A DNA stretch of 64,000 nt from Sulfitobacter sp. DSM 110093 (GTDB lineage: Bacteria; Pseudomonadota; Alphaproteobacteria; Rhodobacterales; Rhodobacteraceae), in the NCBI RefSeq assembly GCF_022788715.1, contig NZ_CP085167.1, positions 3,370,208-3,434,207 on the forward strand. Direction: 5' to 3'. Of this stretch, positions 17,466 to 25,492 are shown in pieces. The notes below the pieces were generated by a model. It was not told the origin of the DNA. It searched no databases and was given only the letters and a program-made list of their open reading frames with translations. The position numbers and the translations under genes are program-made. The first letter of the stretch is position 1, and the number at the start of each line of letters is the position of its first letter.

Positions 17466-18950
17466 TCAGGCCCAGTCACGGCAGACGTATTTGACTTCCG
17501 TAAAGGCTTCGAGCCCCAGCCGCGAGCCTTCGCGTCCGATGCCCGATTGTTTCGTCCCGCCAAAGGGGATCGGCGCGCCGGTCACCTTGGTGCGGTTCAC
17601 CGCCACCATGCCGAAACACAGCGCCCGGCTGGCGCGGTAGATGCGGCGTGGGTCTTGGCTGTGGACATAGGCCACCAACCCGTATTCCGTGTCATTGGCC
17701 CGTGTGATAGCCTCATCCTCACTGTCGAAGGCCGCGATGGCGGCCACGGGGCCAAAGGTCTCTTCACGCATGATCAGCGCGTCCGCAGGCACATCCGCCA
17801 GCACCGTCGGCTCAAAGAACAGCGGCCCCGCTGCGTGACGTTTGCCACCACAAAGCAGCCGCGCCCCACGGTCAAGCGCATCTTTGACGTGTTCCTCTTG
17901 TTTGGCGACTGCTTTCTCGTTCATCAGGGGGCCGATGTCGGGATCGTCCGCGCCGATGCCCACGGTCAGCGCCTGCGTCGCTGCGGTGAACCGCGCGCAG
18001 AAGGTCGCGTAGCTGTCGCGGGCAATGAAGAAGCGGTTGGCACCGAGGCAGTCCTGACCGGAGGTGGCGAACTTGGCCTTGATCGCCTCTTCGACCGCGC
18101 GGTCCATATCGGCATCATCGAACATGATGAAAGGCGCATGGCCGCCGAGTTCCAGCACCAAGCGTTTCACACTGTCGGATGCCTGACGGTACAGCAGCTT
18201 GCCAATCTCGGTAGACCCGGTGAAGGAGATCGCCCGCACGCGGTTGTCCTCCATCCACGGCTTCACGATCTCCGGCGCTTCGCCAGTGACGACGTTGAAC
18301 ACGCCCTTGGGCAGCCCGGCCTGCTCGCCCAACTCGGCCAAGGCAAGCGCCGAGAATGGCGTCTCTGCCGAAGGATGTGCCACCACGGTGCAGCCCGCCG
18401 CCAGCGCGGCACCTGCCTTGCGGGTCAGCATGGCCGAAGGGAAGTTCCACGGGGTGATGAGCGCGGCCACGCCCACCGGCTCGCGCCAGATTTCCACCTC
18501 GGCATCCGGAAGATGCGAGGTGACGCCTTCGATGTTTGGGCGGCGCGCCTCTTCGGAATAGAACTCAAAGAAAGACGCGGCATAGTCGATCTCTCCGCGC
18601 GATTCCGAGATCGGCTTGCCCTGTTCGGCGGTCATGATCCGCGCCAGATCCTCGCGATTTTCTAGCATCAGATCGCGCCAGCGGCGCAGGATGGCACCAC
18701 GCTCTTGCGGCAACAGCCCGGCCCAATGGGGAAAGGCGGCATGGGCGGCATCCACAGCGGCGCGGCTGTCATCGGCGTTAAGCTTAGCCACCGACCCCAA
18801 GACCGCACCGCTTGCCGGGTCAGTCACCTTGAAGTCATCGCTCTGCGCGCCAGCGACCCATGCGCCGCCGACATAAGCGAAATGGCGGGCCAGCTCGCCC
18901 CGCGTCAGCGCGGGCAGACCATCGGCGGGGGTTGGGATCATCTTGGTCAT
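17466..18950 (-). CDS. doeC: NAD(P)-dependent semialdehyde dehydrogenase of ectoine breakdown
   Basis: Aldehyde dehydrogenase family enzyme, 494 residues, annotated in relatives as succinate-semialdehyde dehydrogenase (ssd) and in Halomonas as DoeC. TPWNFPSAMLTRKAGAALAAG near 165 is the cofactor-binding region, LELGGHAPFIMF near 265 gives the catalytic glutamate, and SGQDCLGANRFFI near 298 the nucleophilic cysteine. In this cluster the likely substrate is L-aspartate-beta-semialdehyde, giving aspartate; succinate semialdehyde cannot be excluded. A perfect AGGAGG ribosome site stands before the ATG at 18950. Lies between doeX and doeD on the same strand. Confidence 0.87.
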   Translation of the reverse strand: MTKMIPTPADGLPALTRGELARHFAYVGGAWVAGAQSDDFKVTDPASGAVLGSVAKLNADDSRAAVDAAHAAFPHWAGLLPQERGAILRRWRDLMLENREDLARIMTAEQGKPISESRGEIDYAASFFEFYSEEARRPNIEGVTSHLPDAEVEIWREPVGVAALITPWNFPSAMLTRKAGAALAAGCTVVAHPSAETPFSALALAELGEQAGLPKGVFNVVTGEAPEIVKPWMEDNRVRAISFTGSTEIGKLLYRQASDSVKRLVLELGGHAPFIMFDDADMDRAVEEAIKAKFATSGQDCLGANRFFIARDSYATFCARFTAATQALTVGIGADDPDIGPLMNEKAVAKQEEHVKDALDRGARLLCGGKRHAAGPLFFEPTVLADVPADALIMREETFGPVAAIAAFDSEDEAITRANDTEYGLVAYVHSQDPRRIYRASRALCFGMVAVNRTKVTGAPIPFGGTKQSGIGREGSRLGLEAFTEVKYVCRDWA

Positions 18951-19035
18951 CGGGCACCTCCTTGGGATGAATTGCCCCGAAGGTAAGACAGGATGCGGCG
19001 CGGGTTTGACCGAATATCAGCCGATCCGCAGGAGG

Positions 19036-19067
19036 TTTTGCGGCGCGGCCCCCTGCCCGCCGCAAAA
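19036..19067 (-). terminator. Hairpin between doeX and doeC
   Basis: A perfect ten-base inverted repeat (TTTTGCGGCG / CGCCGCAAAA) with a twelve-base loop lies in the doeX-doeC gap. There is no T-tract after it on the minus strand, so it may tune readthrough or stabilise mRNA rather than terminate fully. Confidence 0.4.
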
Positions 19068-19078
19068 ACTACGGCGGC

Positions 19079-19570
19079 TCAGCTTTTGTCTTCGGGCAAG
19101 AGCAGCGACAGCGGCAGCGGTGCCGATTTGACCGATTTGGTGACCACATAGGTGAAATAGCGCGTCAGCCCGGCCTGCTGATCCAAAAGCGCATCCATCA
19201 GACGTTGGTAGCTGTCGATGTCGCGGGTGACGACCTGTAGCAGATAGTCAAAACCGCCGCCCAAGGCCCAGCACTGGACGATCTCATCATGCTGCGCGAT
19301 CACGGCCTCGAAGCGTTGAAACGCCTCGGCCCGGTGGTTGCCCAGTTCAGCCTGCACAAAGACAGTGACATGCGGGGCGATGCGGCGCAGGGCGACATGG
19401 GCTTGATAGCCGGTGATGATGCCCGCAGACTCCAACCGCGCCAGCCGTTCACCGCAGGCGGTGGGGCTAAGATTAACCTTATCGGCAAGCGCAGATTTGG
19501 CGATGCGCCCCTCGCGAGAGAGGATCGAAAGCACCGCGATATCGCGTTTATCCAGTTTGACAAAGCTCAT
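19079..19570 (-). CDS. doeX: Lrp/AsnC-family regulator of ectoine catabolism
   Basis: A 163-residue Lrp/AsnC protein: N-terminal winged HTH (LDKRDIAVLSILSREGRI, then ALADKVNLSPTACGERLARL) and C-terminal RAM ligand-binding domain (YLLQVVTRDIDSYQRLMDAL). The start at 19570 (MSFVKLDKRD) gives the normal family length; longer in-frame starts would run into the enuR start region. It is divergent from enuR with only 64 bases between them. In R. pomeroyi the corresponding asnC gene lies at the end of the catabolic operon; here it leads its own operon with doeC and doeD. Known homologues respond to ectoine-degradation intermediates. Confidence 0.86.
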   Translation of the reverse strand: MSFVKLDKRDIAVLSILSREGRIAKSALADKVNLSPTACGERLARLESAGIITGYQAHVALRRIAPHVTVFVQAELGNHRAEAFQRFEAVIAQHDEIVQCWALGGGFDYLLQVVTRDIDSYQRLMDALLDQQAGLTRYFTYVVTKSVKSAPLPLSLLLPEDKS

Positions 19571-19605
19571 GGCAGTTTCATGCGAGCGCAGGTCAGACTT
19601 GTCAA

Positions 19606-19641
19606 TTGTCATGATTGTGGTGATCATCCAGATCATGACAA
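19606..19641. promoter_or_regulatory. Perfect inverted repeat in the doeX-enuR gap, candidate operator
   Basis: TTGTCATGAT (19606-19615) and ATCATGACAA (19632-19641) form a perfect ten-base inverted repeat with a 16-base spacer. It lies between the two divergent regulator genes, and its right arm covers the enuR start codon at 19635. A closely matching half-site recurs before uehA. Best candidates to bind it are EnuR or DoeX; which one is not decidable from sequence. Confidence 0.65.
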
Positions 19642-21011
19642 AATGGCGCCCAGACCCCGGATCCCTGACCCGACCTGCCTACCGATCACTCGTTCAGACG
19701 ATTGAAACGGCGATTCAGAATGGCGTGCTCAAACCCGGAGACCGGATGCCGACGCAGCGCCAACTGGCGTTCGATCTGTCGCTTAGCGTGCAAACCGTCA
19801 GCCGCGCCTATGACAAGCTGGTCGAGGCGGGCAAGATCGTCGGAGAGGTGGGGCGCGGCACTTTCGTACGCGCGGCGAGCGATGAGATCTCCATGCCCTT
19901 CGTCAGCCGCAAGGCCGCCGGGCGGTTGCTGGACATGTCGATCCTGAAACCTGTGCTGGATCACGCCCATGAAGAGGCGATGCAAAAGACGCTCCGCGCC
20001 ATGGCGCGGTCCCTGCCCCGCGCGATGATGGGCGGGTTTCGCCAAGACCTCCGCGCCGGGGACAGCAGCAGCGCGGTGCGACGCTGGCTCTCGCTCTGCG
20101 GGTTGGATCTGCAGGGGATGGCGGTGATTCCGACCAACGGCAGCACCAGCGCGATGACCGTGGCGATGATGACGGCGGCCCAACCCGGCGATCTGATCGT
20201 CAGCGAAGACATCGGCCATCACACCCTGCGCCCCCTTGCCCGCTTTTTAGGCATCCGTCTGCAAGGAGTGAGCGTCGACGCGGGCGGCATCTGCCCCGAG
20301 GCGCTGGAGCGGATCTGCGCGAAAGAGCCTGTCAAAGCCGTCTACCTGATCCCCAATGGGGCCAATCCGCTGGCCTTTACCATGACGGAAAACCGCCGCG
20401 CGGCGGTGATCGAGGTGGCAAGACGCCATGACCTGCTGATCATCGAAAACCAATCATGGGGGCCGCTGCAAGACGCGCCGCCACCGCCGATGGCAGCCAT
20501 GGCGCCAGAACGGGTGCTCTATTTCACCAGCCTCACGAAATGCCTGATGCCCGGGCTGCGGGTCGGCTATCTTGTGGTGCCGGACCACCTTGGCGCCTCG
20601 GCGGGCAACCGGCATATGGTGACCAGTTGGATGGCCACCAATATGATGACTGAAATCGCCGGGCGCTGGATCGAGGAAGGGACCGCCCAAACCCTGCTCA
20701 ACCGTCAGCAACTGGCCCTGCGTGACCGTGCCGACTTCGCCGCCAATGTCTTTCGCGGACTCGACATGCGCACCAGTCCAAACGGGCTGCACCTTTGGCT
20801 GCCTTGCCATGACACCTACGAAGAGGCCGAACTGGTCAAATCCATCCGCGAGAGTGGGGTCGCCGTGGCCAATGGGGCCAGCTTTGCCATCGGCCCGCCG
20901 GACCGTCATCCGGGGCTGCGCGTCTCAATCGGGGGGCAATCCTTTCCTGAATTTGCCCGCGGGATTCGCATGATCGATGCAAGATTACGCAACAGGGGTA
21001 GGACCGGGTGA
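19635..21011 (+). CDS. enuR: MocR/GabR-type PLP-dependent regulator of ectoine catabolism
   Basis: A 458-residue fusion of a GntR-type winged HTH (PTQRQLAFDLSLSVQTVSRAYDKL near 37-60) and a fold-type I aminotransferase domain that serves as sensor. LYFTSLTKCLMPGLRVGYLV holds the PLP lysine, which falls at residue 302 with the start chosen at 19635 (MTKWRPDPG); Lys302 is also the PLP lysine I recall for R. pomeroyi EnuR, which supports both the identity and the start. Family knowledge: EnuR represses uehABC-eut and is relieved by N-acetyl-diaminobutyrate or diaminobutyrate bound to PLP. The uehA promoter follows 40 bases downstream. Confidence 0.92.
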   Translation: MTKWRPDPGSLTRPAYRSLVQTIETAIQNGVLKPGDRMPTQRQLAFDLSLSVQTVSRAYDKLVEAGKIVGEVGRGTFVRAASDEISMPFVSRKAAGRLLDMSILKPVLDHAHEEAMQKTLRAMARSLPRAMMGGFRQDLRAGDSSSAVRRWLSLCGLDLQGMAVIPTNGSTSAMTVAMMTAAQPGDLIVSEDIGHHTLRPLARFLGIRLQGVSVDAGGICPEALERICAKEPVKAVYLIPNGANPLAFTMTENRRAAVIEVARRHDLLIIENQSWGPLQDAPPPPMAAMAPERVLYFTSLTKCLMPGLRVGYLVVPDHLGASAGNRHMVTSWMATNMMTEIAGRWIEEGTAQTLLNRQQLALRDRADFAANVFRGLDMRTSPNGLHLWLPCHDTYEEAELVKSIRESGVAVANGASFAIGPPDRHPGLRVSIGGQSFPEFARGIRMIDARLRNRGRTG

Positions 21012-21027
21012 CTGTGAGAGCGTCTCA

Positions 21028-21063
21028 AATTGTCATGGATCAATATTCACATTGACATGATTG
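21028..21063 (+). promoter_or_regulatory. Candidate operator half-sites before uehA
   Basis: AATTGTCATG at 21028-21037 matches the left arm region of the doeX-enuR repeat exactly, and TTGACATGATTG at 21052-21063 matches the same arm (TTGTCATGATTG) in 11 of 12 bases. They overlap the predicted -35 of uehA, as expected for a repressor site. Confidence 0.55.
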
Positions 21064-21080
21064 GGATCGGTTTAAATGAT
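21052..21080 (+). promoter_or_regulatory. Sigma-70-type promoter of uehABC-usp-eutA-doeAB
   Basis: A consensus -35 TTGACA at 21052-21057 is followed after 17 bases by AATGAT at 21075-21080 (or TTTAAA-rich sequence just before). It lies about 70 bases upstream of the uehA start and overlaps the putative operator half-site. This suggests that the uptake operon can be transcribed independently of enuR. Confidence 0.55.
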
Positions 21081-21148
21081 CTAACAGTCAGGACATTAGT
21101 TTCGCTGCGGCCTTTGTGCTGCGCGGGCAATAAATGAAAGGGAGTAAC

Positions 21149-22159
21149 ATGGCTATTTTCAAGACCGTAATCACCGGGGGTATCCTCGCAGCCGTGACGA
21201 GTGTCGCAGGCGCGGCCTCTGCCGACACATGGCGCTATGCCTTCGAAGAAGCACTGGACGAAGTGCAGGGCAAATACGCCCAGAAGTTCAAAGAAGAAGT
21301 CGAAGCGAACTCCGACCACGAAGTTCAGCTTTTCCCATACGGCACCTTGGGTGAATCCGTCGACACGATGGAGCAGGCGCAAGCCGGCATCTTGCAGTTC
21401 GTGGACCAGTCGCCCGGCTTTACCGGCGCGCTGATCCCCGAAGCGCAGGTGTTCTTCGTGCCTTATCTGCTGCCGCAGGACGGTGAGCAACTCAACGAGT
21501 TCTTCCGTACCTCCAAGGCCATCAACGAGATGTTCCCCGCGCTCTATGCAGAGCAAGGTCTGGAACTGCTCAGAATGTTCCCCGAAGGCGAAGTCTGCAT
21601 GACCACGCAAGAGCCGGTCAAAACGCCCGAAGACCTTAACGAGGTCAAGTTCCGCGTCATGACCAACCCGCTCTTGGTGGAAAGCTACAAAGCCTTCGGC
21701 GCGACGCCAACACCGCTGCCATGGGGCGAAGTCTATGGCGCGATGCAGACCGGCATCATCCAAGGTCAGGAAAACCCGGGCTTCTATCTGGAATCCACCA
21801 AGATGTATGAGGTGACAGACGTCATCACCTGCATCGGCCACAACAACTTCACCACCGCTGTGATGGCCAACAAGGATTTCTATGAGGGTCTGTCCGATGA
21901 GGACAAAGAGGTTGTGCAGAACGCTTCTGACGCGGCATTCGATTATATCCTCGAATACCAGTCCGGCCTGCAGGAAAAGTCGCTGGAAAACATCGCAGCG
22001 GCGAAGCCTGACATGCAGATCAACATCCTGTCCGAAGAAGAGCGTCAGCCCTTCAAAGACAAGGCTGCATCGGTCGAAGAAGCCTTCATCGAGATGACAG
22101 GTGACAGCGGCAAGGAAATCCTTGAGCAATTCAAGGCCGACCTCGAATCCGTTAAGTAA
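21149..22159 (+). CDS. uehA: TRAP transporter periplasmic ectoine/hydroxyectoine-binding protein
   Basis: DctP-family solute receptor, 336 residues. Residues 1-25 are a signal peptide (MAIFKTVITGG... ending AASA before DTWRYAFEEA). FRVMTNPLLVESYKAFGA near 165 contains the arginine that holds the carboxylate in TRAP receptors, and PLPWGEVYGAMQTGIIQGQE near 187 is the family signature. AAAGGGAG precedes the ATG at 21149; an earlier in-frame ATG at 21134 lies in that ribosome site and is rejected. Substrate assignment rests on the enuR/usp/doeA/doeB context. It is separated from uehB by an attenuator-like hairpin. Confidence 0.9.
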   Translation: MAIFKTVITGGILAAVTSVAGAASADTWRYAFEEALDEVQGKYAQKFKEEVEANSDHEVQLFPYGTLGESVDTMEQAQAGILQFVDQSPGFTGALIPEAQVFFVPYLLPQDGEQLNEFFRTSKAINEMFPALYAEQGLELLRMFPEGEVCMTTQEPVKTPEDLNEVKFRVMTNPLLVESYKAFGATPTPLPWGEVYGAMQTGIIQGQENPGFYLESTKMYEVTDVITCIGHNNFTTAVMANKDFYEGLSDEDKEVVQNASDAAFDYILEYQSGLQEKSLENIAAAKPDMQINILSEEERQPFKDKAASVEEAFIEMTGDSGKEILEQFKADLESVK

Positions 22160-22169
22160 ACGCACCCTT

Positions 22170-22205
22170 TCACCCTCCGGCACTGTCCGGGGGGTGACCT
22201 TATTT
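22170..22205 (+). terminator. Attenuator-like hairpin between uehA and uehB
   Basis: TCACCCTCCGG and CCGGGGGGTGA pair around a six-base loop, followed by CCTTATTTT. Placed after a binding-protein gene, such a partial terminator would give more UehA than membrane subunits. Confidence 0.6.
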
Positions 22206-22235
22206 TGACGCGATCCATTTTGAACCATTCACGGG

Positions 22236-22874
22236 ATGACGCCGGTGACGGAAGACAACCACAGTTCGCAACTGCAATCGCAGACAGATACCACCGGCAC
22301 TGATGACGCCCCCGTTGGCACCTATAAATCCACCCTACCCGGCCCTTTGGGCACAATCGACAACGCGATCAGCTGGCTTGAGTCTGTGATGCTCGCCGCT
22401 GGTGTTTTGTTGATGGCCGCCAATACGATTGCCAATGTCGTGGGCCGTTTCGTTTTCCAAAGCTCGATCTTCTTTTCCGAAGAACTGAACAGCATCCTGA
22501 TCATCCTCATCACCTTCGCGGGCATTTCATATGCCGCGCGACATGGGCGGCATATCCGCATGTCGGCGATTTTCGACGCCCTGCCGCCACGGCCCCGCAA
22601 GGTGCTGATGATCTTTATCGCCTTTGTCACCGCCGTCTTCATGTTCGGCCTCGCGTGGTACGCGCTGCAATATATCATGACCCAAGCAGGGCGCGGGCGC
22701 CTGTTGCCAGCGCTGCAAGTCCCGGTCTGGTGGACGCTGGTCTGGGTGCCCTTCGGCTTTTTCATGACGGGGCTGCAATACCTGCTGACCGCCATCAAAA
22801 ACATTATTGAGCCTGACATTTACCTGTCGACCAGCGTGCTGGAAGGCTACGACGACAACGAGCGGGAGGTCTAA
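22236..22874 (+). CDS. uehB: TRAP transporter small membrane subunit
   Basis: DctQ-family subunit, 212 residues, with four predicted membrane helices at about 48-68 ([20 protein letters not shown]), 83-103, 122-142 and 160-182. The N-terminal ~40 residues are polar and cytoplasmic. It pairs with UehC to couple sodium-driven uptake to UehA. It begins 76 bases after uehA and ends three bases before uehC, so the two membrane subunits are tightly coupled. The ATG at 22236 has only a weak ribosome site. Confidence 0.9.
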   Translation: MTPVTEDNHSSQLQSQTDTTGTDDAPVGTYKSTLPGPLGTIDNAISWLESVMLAAGVLLMAANTIANVVGRFVFQSSIFFSEELNSILIILITFAGISYAARHGRHIRMSAIFDALPPRPRKVLMIFIAFVTAVFMFGLAWYALQYIMTQAGRGRLLPALQVPVWWTLVWVPFGFFMTGLQYLLTAIKNIIEPDIYLSTSVLEGYDDNEREV

Positions 22875-22877
22875 GCG

Positions 22878-24164
22878 ATGGCTACTACCATTTTCTCCAT
22901 CATGGTCGTCCTGCTGCTGCTGGGCTTTCCCATGATGATCCCGCTGATCGTCGGCGCGTTTGTCGGTTTCTATTCCCTCTTCGGCGGTTTCGGCCAGCTT
23001 GAAACAATGGTGCAACAGATGATGGCAGGCGTCCGGCCCGCTTCACTGATCGCCGTGCCGATGTTTATCTTTGCCGCCGATATCATGACGCGCGGCCAGT
23101 CCGCCGGGCGGCTGATCGACATGGTGATGTCCTTCGTGGGTCACATGAAGGGCGGTCTTGCGGTTGCCACAGCTGCGGCCTGTACCATGTTCGGCGCGGT
23201 CTCAGGCTCTACGCAGGCCACAGTGGTTGCGGTGGGCTCCCCCCTGCGGCCCCGGATGCTCAAAGCAGGCTACAAAGACAGTTTCGTGCTGGCGCTGATC
23301 GTGAACTCGTCCGACATCGCATTCCTGATTCCGCCCTCCATCGGGATGATCATCTACGGCGTCGTCTCTAACACCTCGATTGCCGAACTGTTCATCGCGG
23401 GCATTGGGCCGGGGCTGCTGATCCTTGCGCTGTTTTCGGTCTATTCGGTGATCTACGCCTACCGCCACAACGTCCCCACCGAAGAGAAAGCCACATGGGG
23501 CGAGCGTGCCCGCGCGGTACAACAAGCGCTTTGGCCGCTGGGGTTTCCGGCGATCATCATTGGCGGCATCTACGGCGGTGTCTTTTCTCCGACCGAAGCG
23601 GCGGCGGCCTGTGTGCTCTACGCCATCTTCCTTGAGATGATCGTCTTTCGTGAGATCGACTTTGCAGGCATCTATGAAACGGCGAAATCCACCGGGCTTA
23701 TCACCGCCGTGGTCTTTATCCTTGTTGCGGCAGGCGCGGCCTTCTCTTGGGTGATCTCTTTCGCGCAAATCCCTCAGGCGGTTTTGGCGGGCATCGGCAT
23801 CGACAGCATGGGGCCGATTGGGGTGCTCTTTGTGATCTCTATCGCCTTCTTCATCGGCTGTATGTTCGTGGACCCGATCGTGGTGATCCTCGTCTTCGTG
23901 CCGATCTTTGCGCCGGTGGTCGACTCGGTTGGCCTTGACCCGGTTCTGGTTGGGACAGTCATCACGCTGCAAGTCGCCATCGGTTCGGCCACGCCGCCCT
24001 TTGGATGTGACATCTTCACCGCCATCGCGGTCTTCAAGCGGCCCTATATGGAAGTCATCCGTGGCACCCCGCCCTTCATCGTCATGCTGCTGAGCGTGTC
24101 TGTCGCGCTGATCTTCTTCCCGCAGATTGCCCTGTTCCTGCGCGATCTAGCGTTTGCGAAATAA
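22878..24164 (+). CDS. uehC: TRAP transporter large membrane subunit
   Basis: DctM-family permease, 428 residues, with about twelve hydrophobic helices throughout. Family features visible include VSGSTQATVVAVGSPLRPRML near 107-128 and CMFVDPIVVILVFVPIFAP near 330-348. It forms the sodium-coupled transport path for ectoines with UehB. GGGAGG stands before the ATG at 22878, three bases after uehB. It is followed after 18 bases by the usp gene, as in known ectoine TRAP operons. Confidence 0.92.
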   Translation: MATTIFSIMVVLLLLGFPMMIPLIVGAFVGFYSLFGGFGQLETMVQQMMAGVRPASLIAVPMFIFAADIMTRGQSAGRLIDMVMSFVGHMKGGLAVATAAACTMFGAVSGSTQATVVAVGSPLRPRMLKAGYKDSFVLALIVNSSDIAFLIPPSIGMIIYGVVSNTSIAELFIAGIGPGLLILALFSVYSVIYAYRHNVPTEEKATWGERARAVQQALWPLGFPAIIIGGIYGGVFSPTEAAAACVLYAIFLEMIVFREIDFAGIYETAKSTGLITAVVFILVAAGAAFSWVISFAQIPQAVLAGIGIDSMGPIGVLFVISIAFFIGCMFVDPIVVILVFVPIFAPVVDSVGLDPVLVGTVITLQVAIGSATPPFGCDIFTAIAVFKRPYMEVIRGTPPFIVMLLSVSVALIFFPQIALFLRDLAFAK

Positions 24165-24182
24165 CCGGCCCGGAGGACGACC

Positions 24183-24623
24183 ATGTTCACCCATATCCTT
24201 GCCCCTTATGACGGCTCGATCAATGCAGATCGGGCGCTGATGAAAGCTTCCGAGATGTCCAAACTGACCGGGGCAAAGGTGACCTTGCTGACGATCTACC
24301 GGCACCATTCGATGCTGGAGGCGTCGCTGTCGATGGTGCGGGTGAACGATCCGGGCAATATCGACGATGCGATGCAGGCCCATGCGACCGAGATCATCAG
24401 CCACGGCAAACAGTTGATGAAAGACGCGGGCGTAGAGAATGTGCGCGCTTTCGTGCGCTCGGGCCGACCGGCGCGGGCAGTGACCGAATTTGCCAAGAAA
24501 CATAATGCCGATCTTATCGTCATCGGCTCTCGCGGGTTGGGGGCGACGGGCGATAGCTATCTGCTCGGATCGGTGTCACACAAAGTCACGGGGCTTGCGA
24601 AATGCCCCGTGCTTGTCGTCTAG
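24183..24623 (+). CDS. usp: UspA-type ATP-binding protein of the ectoine TRAP operon
   Basis: Universal stress protein domain of 146 residues, related to TeaD, which sits beside the Halomonas ectoine TRAP system and damps its activity. The nucleotide motif GSRGLGATGDSYLLGSVSHK (G-x2-G-x9-G-S type) near residues 117-136 predicts ATP binding. GGAGGACC precedes the ATG at 24183. It begins 18 bases after uehC and ends 17 bases before eutA. A regulatory role on UehBC is inferred from TeaD. Confidence 0.9.
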   Translation: MFTHILAPYDGSINADRALMKASEMSKLTGAKVTLLTIYRHHSMLEASLSMVRVNDPGNIDDAMQAHATEIISHGKQLMKDAGVENVRAFVRSGRPARAVTEFAKKHNADLIVIGSRGLGATGDSYLLGSVSHKVTGLAKCPVLVV

Positions 24624-24640
24624 ATCAAAGGAATATTCAG

Positions 24641-25432
24641 GTGACACCCCCTGTGCAAAGCGAAACGCTTGACTGCCGTTTGCGTGAAGATGACCCCGTG
24701 CGCCTTGGTGCGATGCTGCTGTCGACCGACATGACCTTTGAGCGTGACGCCGCGCGGCTGATCGACCCCGCGCAGGCCGCACTGCATGTGGCGCGGATCG
24801 CTTTTGAGAACCCCACCACCCCCGAACGCCTGCGTGCCATGACACCGGATATGGCACGCACTGCGGCGCTGCTGGTGCCGGGGATCAAGCTTTCGGCAAT
24901 CGCCTTTTGCTGCACCTCGGCCTCTGTCGCGATTGGTAATCCTGCGGTACGCGAGGCCATCGGCGAAGGGCTCCCCGGCGTGCCGGTCATCACCCCCGCC
25001 TCTGCCGCCATCGCGGGCTTTGCCGCGCTTGGCGTGACGCGGGTGGCAATGCTCACCCCCTATCTGCCCGAAACCGCCGCGCCGCTGGCCGCCTATTTCG
25101 AGGAACAGGGCCTACAGGTCATGCGCAACGGCGCCTTCGGGTTGGAAGACGACCGCGACATGGCGCGGATCGACGACGCAAGCATCATCGACGGCGCCAA
25201 AGCATTGGACGGAGTGGAAGTAGAGGCATTTTTCCTCTCCTGCACCTCCCTGCGCGGCGTCGACGTGATCGACCGGATCGAAGCCGCTTTGGGCAAGCCG
25301 GTCGTGACCTCAAACCAAGCGCTGTGCTGGGCATTGCAACGAATGGGCGGGCTCACGGGCCGTCCCGATGGCTATGGCCGTCTGTTCGACTGCGACATGC
25401 CAAGCGCCCATGCACAGGGCATCATTCCGTGA
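24641..25432 (+). CDS. eutA: EutA-type maleate-isomerase/Asp-Glu racemase superfamily protein
   Basis: A 263-residue member of the maleate cis-trans isomerase / arylmalonate decarboxylase group. Two cysteine motifs face each other as in the superfamily: FCCTSASVA (Cys90/91) and SCTSLRG (Cys201). The start is GTG at 24641, after AAAGGA with good spacing; an ATG at 24602 would overlap usp and lacks a site. In R. pomeroyi eutA, eutB and eutC are together proposed to turn hydroxyectoine into ectoine. Here eutB and eutC are missing and doeA follows directly, so its role in this strain is uncertain. Confidence 0.82.
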   Translation: MTPPVQSETLDCRLREDDPVRLGAMLLSTDMTFERDAARLIDPAQAALHVARIAFENPTTPERLRAMTPDMARTAALLVPGIKLSAIAFCCTSASVAIGNPAVREAIGEGLPGVPVITPASAAIAGFAALGVTRVAMLTPYLPETAAPLAAYFEEQGLQVMRNGAFGLEDDRDMARIDDASIIDGAKALDGVEVEAFFLSCTSLRGVDVIDRIEAALGKPVVTSNQALCWALQRMGGLTGRPDGYGRLFDCDMPSAHAQGIIP

Positions 25433-25492
25433 TCCCGGCCCCTCTGGCCGGATCGCAATATTCGGGTAACCAGACATGAAAGGGGCTGGCCT

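Noticed and set aside
16150..17640. Long plus-strand open frame (496 codons) opposite doeD
   Set aside because: Shadow of the aminotransferase gene; composition rich in His, Arg and Gln with no motif, typical of antisense frames in high-GC DNA.
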